This document shows positions 45,322 through 57,035 of a stretch of 64,000 bases of DNA, piece by piece. The position numbers and the translations under genes were made by a program. This stretch comes from Triticum aestivum (lineage: Eukaryota; Streptophyta; Magnoliopsida; Poales; Poaceae): positions 373,612,839 through 373,676,838 of the forward strand of contig NC_057798.1 in the NCBI RefSeq assembly GCF_018294505.1. Reading direction: 5' to 3'. Position 1 is the stretch's first letter, and the number at the start of each line of letters is the position of its first letter. Below the pieces are notes generated by a model. The model had not been told where the DNA came from, did not search any database, and saw only the letters and a list, made by a program, of their open reading frames with translations.

Positions 45322-45525
45322 GATCTTCATCAAGTCAAACCTTACCAAGTACCCATCATAAACTCTTCTCCCTTGCATTACATTATTCACCATTCGCCTC
45401 TCGTTTTCCTCTCCCCACTTCAAAAACGATTTTCGAAAACCTTTTCCTTTTCTTCGCCTTCTTCCCGTATGTCTTTTTGTTTGTGTTTCCATGTGCCTTC
45501 TATTTGCTTGAAAAAATCTATTGAT

Positions 45526-46279
45526 ATGGATCCAGTTAAAGTGTTCTACTTGGATCATCTTCGATCTATATGTGCTCGTGCTGAAACCCCAACTAGTTTA
45601 GTTGAGGGAAAATCATTAGATGAGCATGCTCATTTTGTGCGTCACCGTCTATCTGAAAAATGGATACTCTTATGGGATGAAATAAACAGGTTGTTGTGCT
45701 ATGCTTGGAATCTTTTATGAAATTTATGATTTTACTTATTGCTCTAAGAACCCTAAGAAACACCTTCCATACCTATGTGAGTTTAATGATAATGAAATAT
45801 TTTCTTCTTATGCAAAGGGTGTTTATAGCTACTATGATATCAAACAAATTGAAGAATTTGTTGCTTTTAAGGGTGCTTATGAAGTTGCTTCTTTGATTGA
45901 AAAGTATGATATTACTCTCTACGAATCTGAAATTTTTGACATACTTAAATATTCCTATGAAAACTATGCTCATAATGTCTATGTCAAAGAATTTATTGAA
46001 AGAATGACAGTTGCTTTGGAAGAGAATAATGATATGCATGAATCTATAGATAATTATGATTCTGATGATTTGATTGGAATATCCCTTGATGAACATGATG
46101 CTTGCTATTCTTGTGGCCATGATGCCAATATTTATGAAGACGAATTTGCTATAGTTTCCTATGTTAAAAATGAGATCGTTGCTATTGCACCCATACTTGA
46201 TAGTTCCTTCGATGAAAAGCATGATTTCAATGATGTTATTATAAATTCTCTTAATTTCAATTGTGTTAATGATATGTAA
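45526..46279 (+). pseudogene. ORF of unknown function in element H, frameshifted
   Basis: Starts MDPVKVFYLDHLRSICARAE; the frame changes near 45695-45705 and continues as GIFYEIYDFTYCSKN to the stop at 46277-46279. The protein is acidic, rich in Asp, Tyr, Asn and Ile, with short helical segments and a Cys/His pair (DEHDACYSCGHDANIYEDE). No gag knuckle, protease or RT motif. Two further frames (46310-46498, 46473-46805) of similar composition follow and may be the decayed continuation. AT-rich codon use contrasts strongly with elements A-D. Confidence 0.5.
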
Positions 46280-46805
46280 AACCTCAAGCTTGGGGATGCT
46301 AGTTTTGATATGACTACTATTTGTTGCAATGATCATGATTGGGGTGATTCTTCATATGATCTTGAAAATTTATTAAAGCCCCATGATGAATATGAGATTG
46401 ATAATAGTGTTGGCAATACTATTGAAAGTAGGTTTGAAAGAGTGTCAACTTTAGATCTCACATATTTGGACAATGTTCAATCTTATGAATTTTTTTAGAA
46501 GTGTGTTTGGAGAGGTCATGACTTTAATTAATGTTAATCCCACTACTTTGGAAGAGTGTCAACTTCGCATGCATGTGGATCGTGTTGAAAATATTTTATG
46601 TGATAGCTATTTTGTTGAATTTTCTTATGATCACACGTGTAATTATTATGAGATAGTAAAATATGGTTGTAGAAATTTTCATGTTACTAAATTACCTCTC
46701 GTTATGTTGAGATTGCTATTGTTTCTTTCCGCTTCCTTGCATATGCTAGTTTTTGCTTTCTATGGTAATTTGTTTGCCTATAAGATGCCTTTGCATAAGA
46801 AGTAG

Positions 46806-47650
46806 GTTAGACTTGGATATGTTTTTCATATGTTTTATGATGCTCTCTTTGCGCTTCAATTCTTGTCTTTCATGTGAGCATCATTGAAATCTCAATGCCT
46901 AGCTAGGGGCGCTAAACGATAGCGCTTGTTGGGAGGCAACCCAATTTTATTTTTGTTCTTTAATTTTTGCTCCCATTTAGTAATAAATAATTCATCTAGC
47001 TTCTGTTTATATGTGGTTTTATGTTTTAGTTAGTGTATGTGCCAAGTAGAACCTTTGGGAAGACTTGGGTGAAGTCTTTGCGATCTTGCTGTAAAAAACA
47101 GAAACTTTTGCGCTCAGGAGAATAGCTGTCATTTTTTACAGAAGAGTTCTTTTAGGTTGATTACTTTTTCAGAAGATTAATAGACAAATTCCTCATGTCC
47201 ACCAATTTATTTCAGAATTTTTGGAGTTACAGAAGTATTTGAAAGTTACATATTTCTACAGACTGTTCTGTTTTTGACAGATCTGTTTTTCGTGTGTTGT
47301 TTGCTTATTTTGATGAATCTATGAGTAGTATCGGGGGGTATGAACCATAGAGAAATTGGAATACAGTAGGTTTAACACCAATATAAATAAAGAATGAGTT
47401 CATTATAGTACCTTAAAGTGGTGGTTTATTTTCTTATACTAACGGAGCTCATGAGATTTTCTGTTGAAGTTTTCTGTTGTGAAGTTTTCAAGTTTTGGGT
47501 AAAGATTTGATGGATTCTGGAATAAGGATTGGCAAGAGCCTAAGGTTGGGGATGCCCAAGGCACCCCAAGGTAAAATTAAAGGAGAACCAAAAGCCTAAG
47601 CTTGGGGATACCCTGGAAGGCATCCCCTCTTTCGTCTTCGTCTATCGGTA
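46806..47650. other. Non-coding tail of element H
   Basis: AT-rich with the segment GGCGCTAAACGATAGCGCTTGTTGGGAGGCAACCC region near 46908-46942 (inverted agcgct words) and two near-identical AGCTTGGGGAT or AGGTTGGGGATGCC motifs at about 47545 and 47600. No supported gene. Confidence 0.5.
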
Positions 47651-48024
47651 GCAATCCTCAATTGCCAAGTCAGATCTCATCGACCATGACCACGACCACG
47701 AGGAGGGCACTCACGAAGGTTCTTCCAAGGTGAAACAACCCATCTGTGATGTTAAAGAGTGTACCATGGGCCGTGCTCTTCCAACTGGAAGGATTCCATC
47801 CATGAAATGTGAGGCAACATCCTATCAGCAAATCTTACATTTTCTAGCTTGCCAACCCGTATCTTTTGTTGTTGTAGCATTTGCCGTGTGGTGCTTTAAC
47901 TGTGTTGTGCTTAATTATTTCAGTTATGCAAAAATGTATTGTTCAATAGGGGTATGTGATGTTTAAGTATGAATTATCCACTTCAGTTTCACGAATAGCT
48001 ATATTTGGTTGTTTATAGTGAGTA

Positions 48025-48355
48025 GCTGCTTTGTTTATCTGTATTTGGTTGTTAGGTTGGTTGCAGTGAGCATTTCTCCAGTTATCGAGCAGATGCCTTG
48101 TTTATATGTATTTTGTTCTTAGTTTGGTTGCAGTGAGCATTTGTCCAGTTATCAAGCAGATGCCTTGTTTATCTGTATTTGGTTGTTAGGTTGCTTTTTT
48201 AGCATTTCTCCAGTTTTCAAGCACATGCCTTGTTTATCTGTATCTGCTTGTTAGGTTGGTTGAAGTGAGCATTTGTCCAGTTTTCAAGCATATGCCCTAT
48301 TTATCTCTATTTGCTTGTTAGTTTGGTTGCAGTGAGAATCTGTCCAATTATCAAT
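48025..48355 (+). repeat. Tandem repeat, about 66-bp unit, five copies
   Basis: Units begin at about 48028, 48094, 48160, 48227 and 48292 with TGCCTTGTTTATCTGTATT and contain GGTTGCAGTGAGCATTT. They lie in what would be an intron of the captured gene. Confidence 0.8.
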
Positions 48356-48790
48356 GGCTATATTTGGTTGTTATACTGATCATTTATGCCTTGTTTATTT
48401 CAGTCATTCACAATGTGTTGTTCATTATGTGCAAGTCGGAATTGTGCCACTCGACTACATCAATACCAGTTTGAACGGCTATATTTGGTTCCAGTTATGC
48501 CTGGTGTAGTTAACACATGCCCTTTATTTCAGTTTTACACATTTATCCAGTGTGATGTTTAAGCATTACCTACGTTCTATTCATTTTCAACAATACCAGT
48601 TTGAATTGCAATATTTGATGGCTGTTAAGCCTGCTGTCGGTAACATTAACTTCCATTTTATACCTACTTTAACAGCATGCTGAAACCAACACATTCAATC
48701 TATCATTTGTACATGATGTTGTTTACCATTGCTATATTTGTTTGATGTTAAGGTTGCTGTACATATCATCCCTTTCCACTACTTATGCAG

Positions 48791-49459
48791 GACAACAATG
48801 GGAGTGGCCACCATTTTCCGCCAAGGTTAGCTTCATCCCTCAGCTTGTACTTCCCCCGTCATTCCATAATGTAGTGCATATAGATCCAGGCCTAGACACT
48901 TGTTAGCTTCTAATATTGACTTGTTTCTTGTAGGTACATATGCCCTTGGCAAGGATCCACGCACCGACCCTTTTTGCGTATGGGGCAATGAGATATTCAT
49001 GAACAAGCATAAAATGAGGATGCTGATAATGATTATTAGCAAAAGATATGAATGGTGGCAAGAAAATTATTTTTTTATGCTCTATCCAACACAACAATGA
49101 GCTATAGGATGGTAACTACAAACTTTGCAACCTTCTATTTTTACTACCCATAATCAGTTGTTAGACAACAATGTCTGAATCTTTTTCGTTCGCAGTGGTT
49201 CCCCAAGCAGTTCACTCAAGATTACCTCGCAGAGTACATGATTGGTAGACACGCAATGAAGGTTAAAGTATTTCATCCATACTACAATGAGCACCGAGAA
49301 GTCCTCATGAAGACAGTGAAGGATGGACGGGCAGCCATCACAAGGGGTAGGCCTAGAGTCGCACGCGCATTACGCATGGAGGAGGGCACAATATGGGCCT
49401 TTCGCTTCACCTTCTCCAGCGACCAGAATGTCTTTCTCTTCTCCCTTTACAACCTTTAG
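48791..49459 (+). pseudogene. Captured gene fragment with B3-like domain inside the CACTA element
   Basis: Three exon-like pieces with consensus borders: 48791-48825 (after tgcag, before GTTAGC), 48935 to about 49111 (after ttgtag), and 49196-49459 (after cgcag), the last ending in TAG. The last exon gives 87 residues: WFPKQFTQDYLAEYM at the start, then MKVKVFHPYYNEHREV, and GTIWAFRFTFSSDQNVFLFS near the end, matching the strand-helix-strand order of the C-terminal half of a B3 DNA-binding domain. The middle piece contains RTDPFCVWGNEIFMNKHK but runs into a stop. A possible upstream exon near 47661-47800 encodes DHDHDHEEG. It is probably a plant B3-family gene captured by the transposon, now incomplete. 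Confidence 0.5.
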
Positions 49460-49649
49460 TACAACTATGGTTCATCATTCTTTACTTGGTGCTTCTGTAG
49501 TTCTTCAGTATACGTACCTGTGCATCGAATTATGCATTCGTGGTTGAACCTATATTTGTAATAAACATGGTTGGATATGAAATAAGTGATTGCCTACTTT
49601 CAAATTCAAAACTTGTGATTTTTAAATCTGGGATTAATTAGGGATTACA

Positions 49650-50306
49650 CTGCAGACGGTTTGCATAAGCGAAATGTCTACGATAGACATGGAGATCAAA
49701 CACGTTTCTAGGATCCACTACGTGTGCGATCAGTCTCCACTACACACACGACATCCTCTTGAAAACGGTTTGCGTTAGGCCACCTTGAGCAAACGTTTAC
49801 CACATAAAAACTGTGTGTGATGGACAACATTTGCCACACAATTTCTTCTATGCACCGTGTGTGATGCATTCAATAACACAAATGATAAAATTGTTAATAT
49901 CGTGTGCAATGGCAACGCTATCACAAACGATTTAACGGGGAAAATTGTGTGTGATGTACCCGCAAAGGGAAACGTTTTCCTTGGAGCGGCTGTGTGGGAT
50001 ATTCATACAGAAGGAAACATTTAGCGGGGACTGACTGTGTGAGATGTACTTACGACCGGAAACCATTTCGCCTGTATAATTATATTTTTAGCACTATAGT
50101 ATGTATAACCGTATTTCAACGCTCGCCGGTCGCACACGATCTCATTTTGCCGAGCGTGTGTGCCAGGAGGGCATATCCCCGACGGTTTCAGGGTCGTGTG
50201 GGAAGGACCCCCCCCCCCTATCGCCGTCACTCACTTGGTGACAGTTCCCAACGCCGCCGCGGAAAGATGTTAAAAACCGTTTGTATAGCATTGACGTGTA
50301 CCAGTG
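49650..50306. repeat. Subterminal repeat region of the CACTA element
   Basis: Repeated short words such as TGTGTGTGATG, TGTGTGGGAT, TGTGTGAGATG and AACGTTT at irregular spacing, ending at the CACTG terminus. Includes a run of 10 C near 50209. Confidence 0.65.
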
Positions 50307-51307
50307 ATGTATTCTGTGTATAGTCATACGTTCTTATGGAAAAGAACTTGCATGGTATCTTTTTTCCTACCCTCCCGTGGCAGCAGGGTCCTAATGGAAA
50401 CTAAGGGTATTAAGGCATCTTTTTAATAGAGAACTAGAATAAAGCATTAGCACTTAGTGAATACATGAACTCCTCAAACTATGGTAATCACCGGAAAGAA
50501 TCCCAATTAATGTCACCTTGGGGCATGCGGATCATAACACGTAATATGTGTCTATAAATTGAAAGATAGGATCAAGAACACAACTATATTCATGAAAACA
50601 TAATAGGTTCAGATCTGAAATCATGGCACTCAGGCCCGCGTGACAAGCATTAAGCATAGCAAAGTTATAGCAACATCAATCTCAGAACATAGTGGATACC
50701 AGGGCTCAAACCCTAATAAAACTAACTCGATTACATGATAAATGTCATCCAACCCATGATCGTCCAACAAGCCTACGATGAAACTACTCACTCCCGGCGG
50801 TGAGCATCATGAAATTGGTGATGGAGGAAGGTTGGTGATGATGATGGCGACGAATCCCCCTCTCTGGAGCCCTGAACGGACTCCAGATCAGCCCTCCCGA
50901 TGAAGAACAGGAGGTGGTAGCAGGTACTATCATAAAACGCGACGAATCCTTCTCTTGATTTTTTCCTCCGCGAAGAGGTACTTAGAGAGTTGGAATTAGG
51001 GTCGGAGGAGCTCCAGGGGGCCCACAAGCCTGCAGGGTGCGCCCCAGGGGCTGGGCGCCCCCCAGGGCTTGTGGCCTCTAGGTGGCCCATTCTGGTTGAT
51101 TCTTTCACCAATATTTTTTTATTCCAAAAATATTATCCGTAAATTTTCAGGTCAATCCAAGAACTTCCATTTCTACACAAAAATAACACCATGGCAATTC
51201 TGCTGAAAACAACGTCAGTCCGGGTTAGTTCCGTTCAAATCATGCAAATTAGAGTCCAAAACAAGGGCAAAAGAGTTTGGAAAAGTAGATACAATGGAGA
51301 CGTATCA
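50307..51307 (-). mobile_element. Truncated LTR, TGATACGTCTCC type (Sabrina-like), second copy
   Basis: Minus-strand start TGATACGTCTCCATTGTATC at 51307. Homologous to 33601-34518 and reaches about 80 bp further into the LTR before the CACTA end cuts it at 50306. More diverged than the first copy, hence probably older. Family name from memory. Confidence 0.7.
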
Positions 51308-52152
51308 CCGACAGTGGATTCGCTCCCTCACCGACCGTGACAGCGTTAACCTCGTTGCCTTCCCCGACGAATGGGATCCTGCTGGCTCTTTGACCAGCAG
51401 TGAGGGGAGAGAGAGAGGAGAGGCCAACACAGTCTTGTTTACATCTGGATAGGGTGAGAGAGTGTGTAGAGAGAAACTACAAGGGTTGAGGCTCCAACGT
51501 GTATATATATAGTGGAGAGAGAGTGCGAATAGAGCAAACCCTAGAAAACAAGAGCTAAGGCTGCAACGTATATAGTTGGAGTGGTTTTATTTTTCTCTTC
51601 ATAAAAATCATTTTAAATTGTGCACGAAACTGAACTCTTTATTTAACATACTACTAGTGAAGAAAAATACTAGGGCAAAGCCAATACGTGAAGAAAATTT
51701 AACACTCGAAGGAGTCAACTCGAAATTAACGCTCCACGCTTCCCTATCGCACTTACTATCGTTCACGTGTGGTACACGACCGTTCGAAGCAACAACTTAA
51801 CCATACACGGTCAAAATATCGGAGGGTGGGCTGCATCATCCTCCAATTTTAAATATTTTGGGCACTTGTATTCGGTCTAAGTTAGTGTGCCACTGTACGT
51901 ACTAAGCGTTACAACGGGTGCTAAGAAACTAGGGCGTATTGAGAGTAATTGCCATGCCGTTTATTTGTAGGGTCACTTGCAAACTGTCAAACTCTATTCT
52001 CCTCTTATTTAATGGATGAGGCAATCTTTTGCCTCCATTTCGAAAAAAATGAGAAATTCAATTTTAATTATTTTGTATGTACACTTTGCTCTCTTCCAAT
52101 AATTTTGGGCAGTTGTATTCGTCCTAAGTCAGTGTGCCACTGTATCTCGTAC
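51308..52152. other. Low-copy-looking sequence, no gene called
   Basis: Starts with a 48-codon exon-like open frame (51313 on, QWIRSLTDRDSVNLVAFPDE) that I cannot identify, then GA-rich and AT-rich sequence. A TATATATATAG at about 51505 could be a promoter remnant. Two gtcctaagt(t/c)agtgtgccactgta segments (51878 and 52122) form a 245-bp-spaced repeat. Confidence 0.4.
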
Positions 52153-52154
52153 TA

Positions 52155-52557
52155 CTCCCTCCGTCTAGGTGTATAAGTCATGTTAGGAGGTGTAGCGGGA
52201 CCAAGGTGCAAGCAGATTGGAGGAGAAGGAGAAACTTGACCGGTCCTTCCTCCAATCAAAGCCCTGATTTTTCTCTCTAAACGCAACCATTAATCACAAC
52301 AATTAAGAGATGCCGTTGCAGCTACCATGCAGGGCCATGTATTAACTCGCATGCAAGCCGGCTTTGATTCCTTGACTAATCAACGCATAGTTCCACTCCA
52401 TGCATTTGGTTTCCGAGGGAGATAATAAGGCAAAGTAAGTAACGCTCGCTAGCAATGAGGCTAGGAGGGGATTGAGATGCGAAGTTAATGGATGAAGCCT
52501 AGACATTTTGGGAATATCTGATTTTCGTAAGATGACTTAACACCTAGAAGGAGGGAG
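52155..52557. mobile_element. Stowaway/Mariner-type MITE, 403 bp
   Basis: Terminal inverted repeats CTCCCTCCGTCTAGGTG and CACCTAGAAGGAGGGAG (two mismatches) flanked by TA on both sides (52153-52154, 52558-52559). The inverted similarity extends inward (TAAGTCAT versus ATGACTTA). No transposase. Longer than most Stowaway copies. Confidence 0.85.
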
Positions 52558-52559
52558 TA

Positions 52560-53035
52560 CAGCCCCAGTCTAGGTTTTTATGCCACGTCATATATTTTTT
52601 GTCAAAGTTTACCAAAAAATTTAACTACTCACTACTTTCCAGTTTATAGGGCATAAATTTGAAATCTCATCAACCAAGGCAGATGATGAATGGAGAAATG
52701 TAGTACTCCATCTTGTAGTTTACAAAATTACTCAAACTCTAATCTGCATTAATTACAATATATTCATGGATGACCACTAAATGAGTAGGAATGGCTACAT
52801 GCACTGGTTGGTTTCTTTAAATCCTTGCATGCATCAATTTAATGCACCTTGGAATGTGAACATGTGGTGGAAAGAAGTTAAAATAAGACAGTTACAAAGA
52901 AAATGAGATGAGCCCAATAAACAAAGAAAAAATCAGAACCAACGTAATTAATACGGCCACTAGCCGTGTGCACACATTTATTTTCCAGCACATTTCTTTC
53001 TTTCATCAACGACATTTTGATACAGGGAAGTACAT
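52560..53035. other. AT-rich stretch between MITE and GRF pseudogene, no gene seen
   Basis: Ordinary AT-rich sequence; the right part is downstream (3' side) of the minus-strand GRF pseudogene. Confidence 0.4.
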
Positions 53036-53784
53036 TCACCAATTCTTTGCAAGGAGAGCAAGACCAAAGAAAACAAGAACCACAATTAGACATTTTAAAA
53101 GATATCCAATTTCCATAACTTCTCCCACTAATTGTATTAATATCTTCTCTATGTCTTCATTGTTGATATGTGGCTTCTCGAGCTTGCACACTTCTTTATT
53201 CTTCGATTCTAAAGAACTAGACATTTCTTCACATCTAATATCATCTCTAGTCTCATCTCTAGCCTCTATTCTAACAAGGAGTGCACGAGCATCTACAAAA
53301 TTTCATGCTATCAATTGATCGATGTATTCTTCTTCCCAAAACAAAAACTTGCATCCATCCTACACACAAGTTTGATTATAAGCTGCCGAACATGCGCCGA
53401 ATAAGGGAGCACAGCCGAATCAAAAGAAGTACTATGCACCTTATATTTTTCGCACTTGATGAACACCCATCCAGGATGTTGTGGCGTGGTCGAAATGTGG
53501 CGCAGGACCTGCCGCAGGCAGCCATCGCACTTTATGAGCGGCAACGATGAATGGATAAGCCGCTGGGCTGGGGCCGAGCCCGGATGGTTGTCGGCCGTGT
53601 CTTTGCTGGCGATCCGCCGATGTGATAGATCCGAGCGTCTAGAGGCAGACTCAGTACCTGCACGCGACATGGAGGCATTGCCATTATTGTGCAACCCAGT
53701 ACCCGGACACTCCATGGAAAGGTCTAGAGGCGACCGGAATGCTCCAAATGCGGCAGCCGCGTGCGTCAAATCCCGCGGCCGCAA
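53036..53784 (-). pseudogene. GRF-type zinc-finger gene with C-terminal membrane segment, broken
   Basis: Two minus-strand exons: 53784-53440 and 53359-53036, with an 80-bp intron (GTGCAT...TGTGTAG). Exon 1 has a Ser/Arg-rich N-terminus (a better start may be the Met of MSRAGTESASRR) and IKCDGCLRQVLRHISTTPQ followed by HPGWVFIKC. Exon 2 continues GCKFLFWEEEYIDQL, completing the C-x2-C...GW.F..C...GC.F..W pattern of GRF zinc fingers. It ends in a coiled-coil-like stretch and a hydrophobic segment (LLKCLIVVLVFFGLALLA) before the stop. This finger-coil-membrane layout is common in grass genomes. A TGA at 53303-53305 interrupts exon 2, so the copy is probably non-functional unless the codon is an assembly error. 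Confidence 0.65.
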
Positions 53785-53972
53785 ATATAGCGGTTGACCG
53801 CCGGCGCTGGGACGGGAGGCACAAATCCTGCCGTTGTGCTGTGGTCGGCTAGGCTATAGCGCGAGGCTCCGACGGACGTGCGTCTACCTCTTCCCTTCTT
53901 GTACATACTCCATTTATCTCACTTCCTGTGGCTTCCCACTCCCACGATATTCCTATTCTCTGAACATGTGCA

Positions 53973-54003
53973 TGCGCGCGCGCGCGTTTGTGTGTGTGTG
54001 TGT
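53973..54003. repeat. Compound microsatellite (CG)n(TG)n
   Basis: GCGCGCGCGCGCG followed by TTTGTGTGTGTGTGTG, with a short GA run after it. Confidence 0.9.
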
Positions 54004-54740
54004 TAGAGAGAGCGACACATCGACCTACTCCTACAGAAGAGATGGTGTGTAGTACTACGATTTAGTCGCGAGAGTCGGTGGATCCTCTTGTTTTCGGGCG
54101 TCCGATCGGTACAACTGCCACGCCCGTTCCTGACCAGCCTGGCCCACCCAAAGCCCCTCCATCATCCGCGCGCACTTCCTGCCCGAAACGGTCAGCGCCG
54201 CTCCAGGGAATCGGTGCCGAATTCATGCCCGGGCAGAGCGGGCGTGACCTCATGGTTGCTTCGTCCGTCCAACTTACTGCCGGGTCTATGTGGCTCATTG
54301 GTCATTATTACTGAGGTGGTACGACCGTGCTGAGTCTCAGTTGTATGGTACACTTTACTTTGGTGCATGACACGTGTACCGGATGATGGATGTCCCATGT
54401 TTCGGCGAAAGGAGGTACATCGTCTCCACTCTTTACAAATTTCTCCATTCTTACAGCGGAGGAGTGTGAAAGCAGTGAAAACACGCTAACTCAATGGTTA
54501 CATGGCCCACCTCACACTATCAACATATTTTATGGACACCGTGCGGCACCAAACTCTTTAGTACATAGTACATACTATAATTTCTCAGCGAGATAAATTT
54601 GTGCAATGCTATGAAGCTTCCAGCTTCTTATTCATGTATCTTGTGTCCAAGGTTGCCCCATTGCAACATTTCATCAAATACAAAGGAGACTAACATGCAT
54701 GCTATTGCATCTCAATGATTCACAGATCATAGCCAATATG
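54004..54740. other. No gene called
   Basis: GC-rich to 54300 with overlapping short frames on both strands but no recognisable domain; AT-richer after that. Confidence 0.4.
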
Positions 54741-54742
54741 TA

Positions 54743-54820
54743 CTCCCTCCATTCCAAAATAAGTGTCTCAACTTTATGCCAACTTTAGTACAAAGTTGAC
54801 ACTTATTTTGGAACAGAGAC
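54743..54820. mobile_element. Short Stowaway MITE
   Basis: Left end TA-CTCCCTCCATTCCAAAAT; the right end TTATTTTGGAACAGAG is its degraded inverse. About 78 bp, forming one hairpin (AAGTGTC...GACACTT). Thalos/Athos-like by memory. Confidence 0.75.
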
Positions 54821-56324
54821 AACTAAAGAAAAAAATGATCCATGTAGTCCCTAGGCCTTGAACCCTGAACCCTAACCAACCTTTAATTTGCTGGCGATGT
54901 TGAACCTTCCGAAGAAATGAAGTTTGCAAACCTTTGACCACCAGATCATTTTGTGCAGTTTCACTAAAATCGAGATGAGCATCCCCGTGGCAAATAAATT
55001 GAAGAAGCGTGATTAGAATAAGACTACTTAAACTAGTTGATGAGACATAAACTCATCATAAATACAATAGAAGCCAGTAGAGGTACGTGCGGGGCAAAGA
55101 AGTAGAGAAATATCCACATGGCGTGATGTGGGCAGCTGAGGTAGTGGTGCAAGCCGGCTGTAAAGGAAGTTGTACCTGAGGGATGTCGGGATGTAGCTCA
55201 ACCTAGAGGAGGGCAGCGGGAGGCGGCAACTGCCCATGTCGTGGCAGTGAGCAAGGGACAAAGGCAACTGCACCGGCTTTGTGAGAGAGAACGACGGGGA
55301 CCCCTGATCGGGACGCGCCAACAGTAGGTTTTCACCGTCGGTGATGACGACCGCATCTACACAAAGCATTCACCCCTTCCCCCGGCGGACGTGATCCTCC
55401 CGGATGCTAGACATGTGGCCACAGTCGTTTTGTGCGAGAGTGTGAAGAGAGCAGCCCCAGCAAGCAACCGTGTAGGCTCCTGGCTATGTATATAGTGGAG
55501 CGGTTTCTTTTTCTCTCCATATGAACCTATTTATATTGCATACGTTCCACTGAAGAAAAAACTTTATTTATAAATAACGCAACACCGTTCATTCATGGTT
55601 CCCAACCCTCCATTAAGTGAGTAACTACTACTAGTCGCGTCAAATTATCACATCGGTTGCATCATCATATAGAAATGAGCTCCACTGTGTCACGTGTGTG
55701 GTTGGGGAAGACGCAAAGAGTTCTACTAGTATGTGCGTGGGTATGTGCACCTCTTCTCTCCGAGCATGGTTATTTTAAAATATAGCCAACTACTCTACCA
55801 CGCGGTTATTATATGGGCAAAGAGTATAGGCAGTAATAATGACTAATGAGCCGTCAAATCATGAGGCCCACCTTTCTCTATGTTTGACCAAGGAAGCAGC
55901 CATCATTTCCCTCCTCGTTGAATATCCATCTGCTGCTACCTCCGCAAATAAATAAAAATCCACTGCTACCTCCACAACATGGTTAATAAGATAGCCATGT
56001 CAATCACGGCGTAGAAATATAATTCACTAATACAATAGGGCCGGCTCTAAGGCTGGTGATTTTTTTTTACTTTGTCTCTTTCTCTTTTTGTATCATTTAC
56101 TCATTTTACATAGGAGCACGTGTAGAGGATGGCTATTCCTTTCGACGAGACTTTTTCAAGGGATTTAAGAGTAAGTAGCTCCAAATATTATTCTCGTTGC
56201 CCACCACTCTGAATTGTGCCATCTATGATACTCCCATTGCAACAATGAGGTCCATTAGGTATAGCACGTCCTGTAAGAAGAGACTGTCACGCAAAACATA
56301 CATTCTTGTTGCTGCTTTAGCATA
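54821..56324. other. Low-copy-looking stretch, one unidentified minus-strand ORF
   Basis: Contains a minus-strand frame at 55369-55028 (113 codons, MLCVDAVVITDGENLLLARP) with a splice-like CAG/GTACAA at about 55178; I cannot place it in a family and keep it as a possible gene remnant. The segment 55570-55760 is repeated in diverged form at 57130-57340. Nothing else supported. Confidence 0.35.
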
Positions 56325-56424
<100 letters not shown>

Positions 56425-56612
56425 TCTCCTATAAACCTTGCGCTTGGCATATCAAAGATATTATACTTTGCGCTTGGCTCTTCGCCTCTTCGGGAAGTCG
56501 AGCAATGATGCTACTCTAGTATATGGCTCTGGCTATCTGAGACCGAATGAATTGCTGCACGTCCACTACGTGGGTGAGGGTCGAGGGGCGAGGGGCAAGG
56601 GAGAGTGCATAC

Positions 56613-56812
56613 TACTACATCCATTTCAACATGGACTACATATGGAGCAAAATGAGTGAATCTACTCTCTAAAATACATCTATATACATCAGTGTTTGGA
56701 GTATGTACTAGTAGTTCATATTGAAATCATCTAAAAGACATATATTTCAAACAATATGATAATCTCTCTAACCAAGGTAGGGACAAGGAGTATATACATC
56801 TAAAGGAGGGAG
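56613..56812. mobile_element. Degraded Stowaway MITE, about 200 bp
   Basis: Contains the body ATGGAGCAAAATGAGTGAAT and ACATCTATATACATC, typical of grass Stowaway copies, and ends GGAGGGAG-TA. The left terminus (TACTACATCC) is worn. An extra AT-rich piece before the right end may be a small insertion. Confidence 0.65.
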
Positions 56813-56824
56813 TAGTAAAATTTT

Positions 56825-57035
56825 CTCCTCGTCCTGCTAGCCACCGCGCGTGTGGGCAAGGGAGTGGGCGTAGGCATAGTAAGCAAGCTTCTCCCCGTCC
56901 TGCGAGCCATCGTGCACGTGGGCGAGGGAGCGGGCGTAGGCATAGTAAGCAAGCTTCTCCTTGTCCTATGACTCTGCGAGCCACCGCGCCCGTGGGCGGG
57001 GGAGAGGGCATACTAAGCAAGGTTCTTCTTGTTCT
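56825..57035. repeat. Tandem repeat, 66-68-bp unit, three copies
   Basis: GGCATA(G/C)TAAGCAAG recurs at 56873, 56939 and 57007; each unit also has GAGCCA(C/T)CG and GTGGGCG. GC-rich; the frame across it (CLLCLRPLP repeated) is a repeat artefact. Confidence 0.85.

Larger units (their letters stand above)
44842..47650 (+). mobile_element. Truncated gypsy-type element H (LTR end, leader and ORF of unknown function)
   Basis: The last approximately 450 bp of an LTR (to about 45292), a tRNA-Asp-type primer site at 45304, an AT-rich coding region and a long leader-like tail with AAGCTTGGGGATGCC words. This arrangement is very common in wheat repeats, as I recall. No gag or pol is recognisable. The left end abuts LTR G and the right end (about 47650) breaks off into the CACTA element. 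Confidence 0.65.
47651..50306. mobile_element. CACTA-type DNA transposon, right part, with captured gene pieces
   Basis: The right terminus at 50306 reads ACCAGTG, i.e. CACTGGTACACG on the minus strand, a CACTA-superfamily end. The 650 bp before it are packed with short subterminal repeats (GTGTGTGATG and AAACGTTT or AAACGGTTT words in both orientations), typical of these elements. The next base begins a truncated LTR, so the transposon inserted there; the 3-bp target copy would be atg. The left terminus is missing at the junction with H near 47650. No transposase is seen. The interior carries exon-like pieces ending in a B3-like domain. Confidence 0.65.

Noticed and set aside
49640..50306. 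CRISPR-like array because of recurring GTGTGTGATG words
   Set aside because: Spacing is irregular and words occur in both orientations; fits CACTA subterminal repeats in a plant genome.
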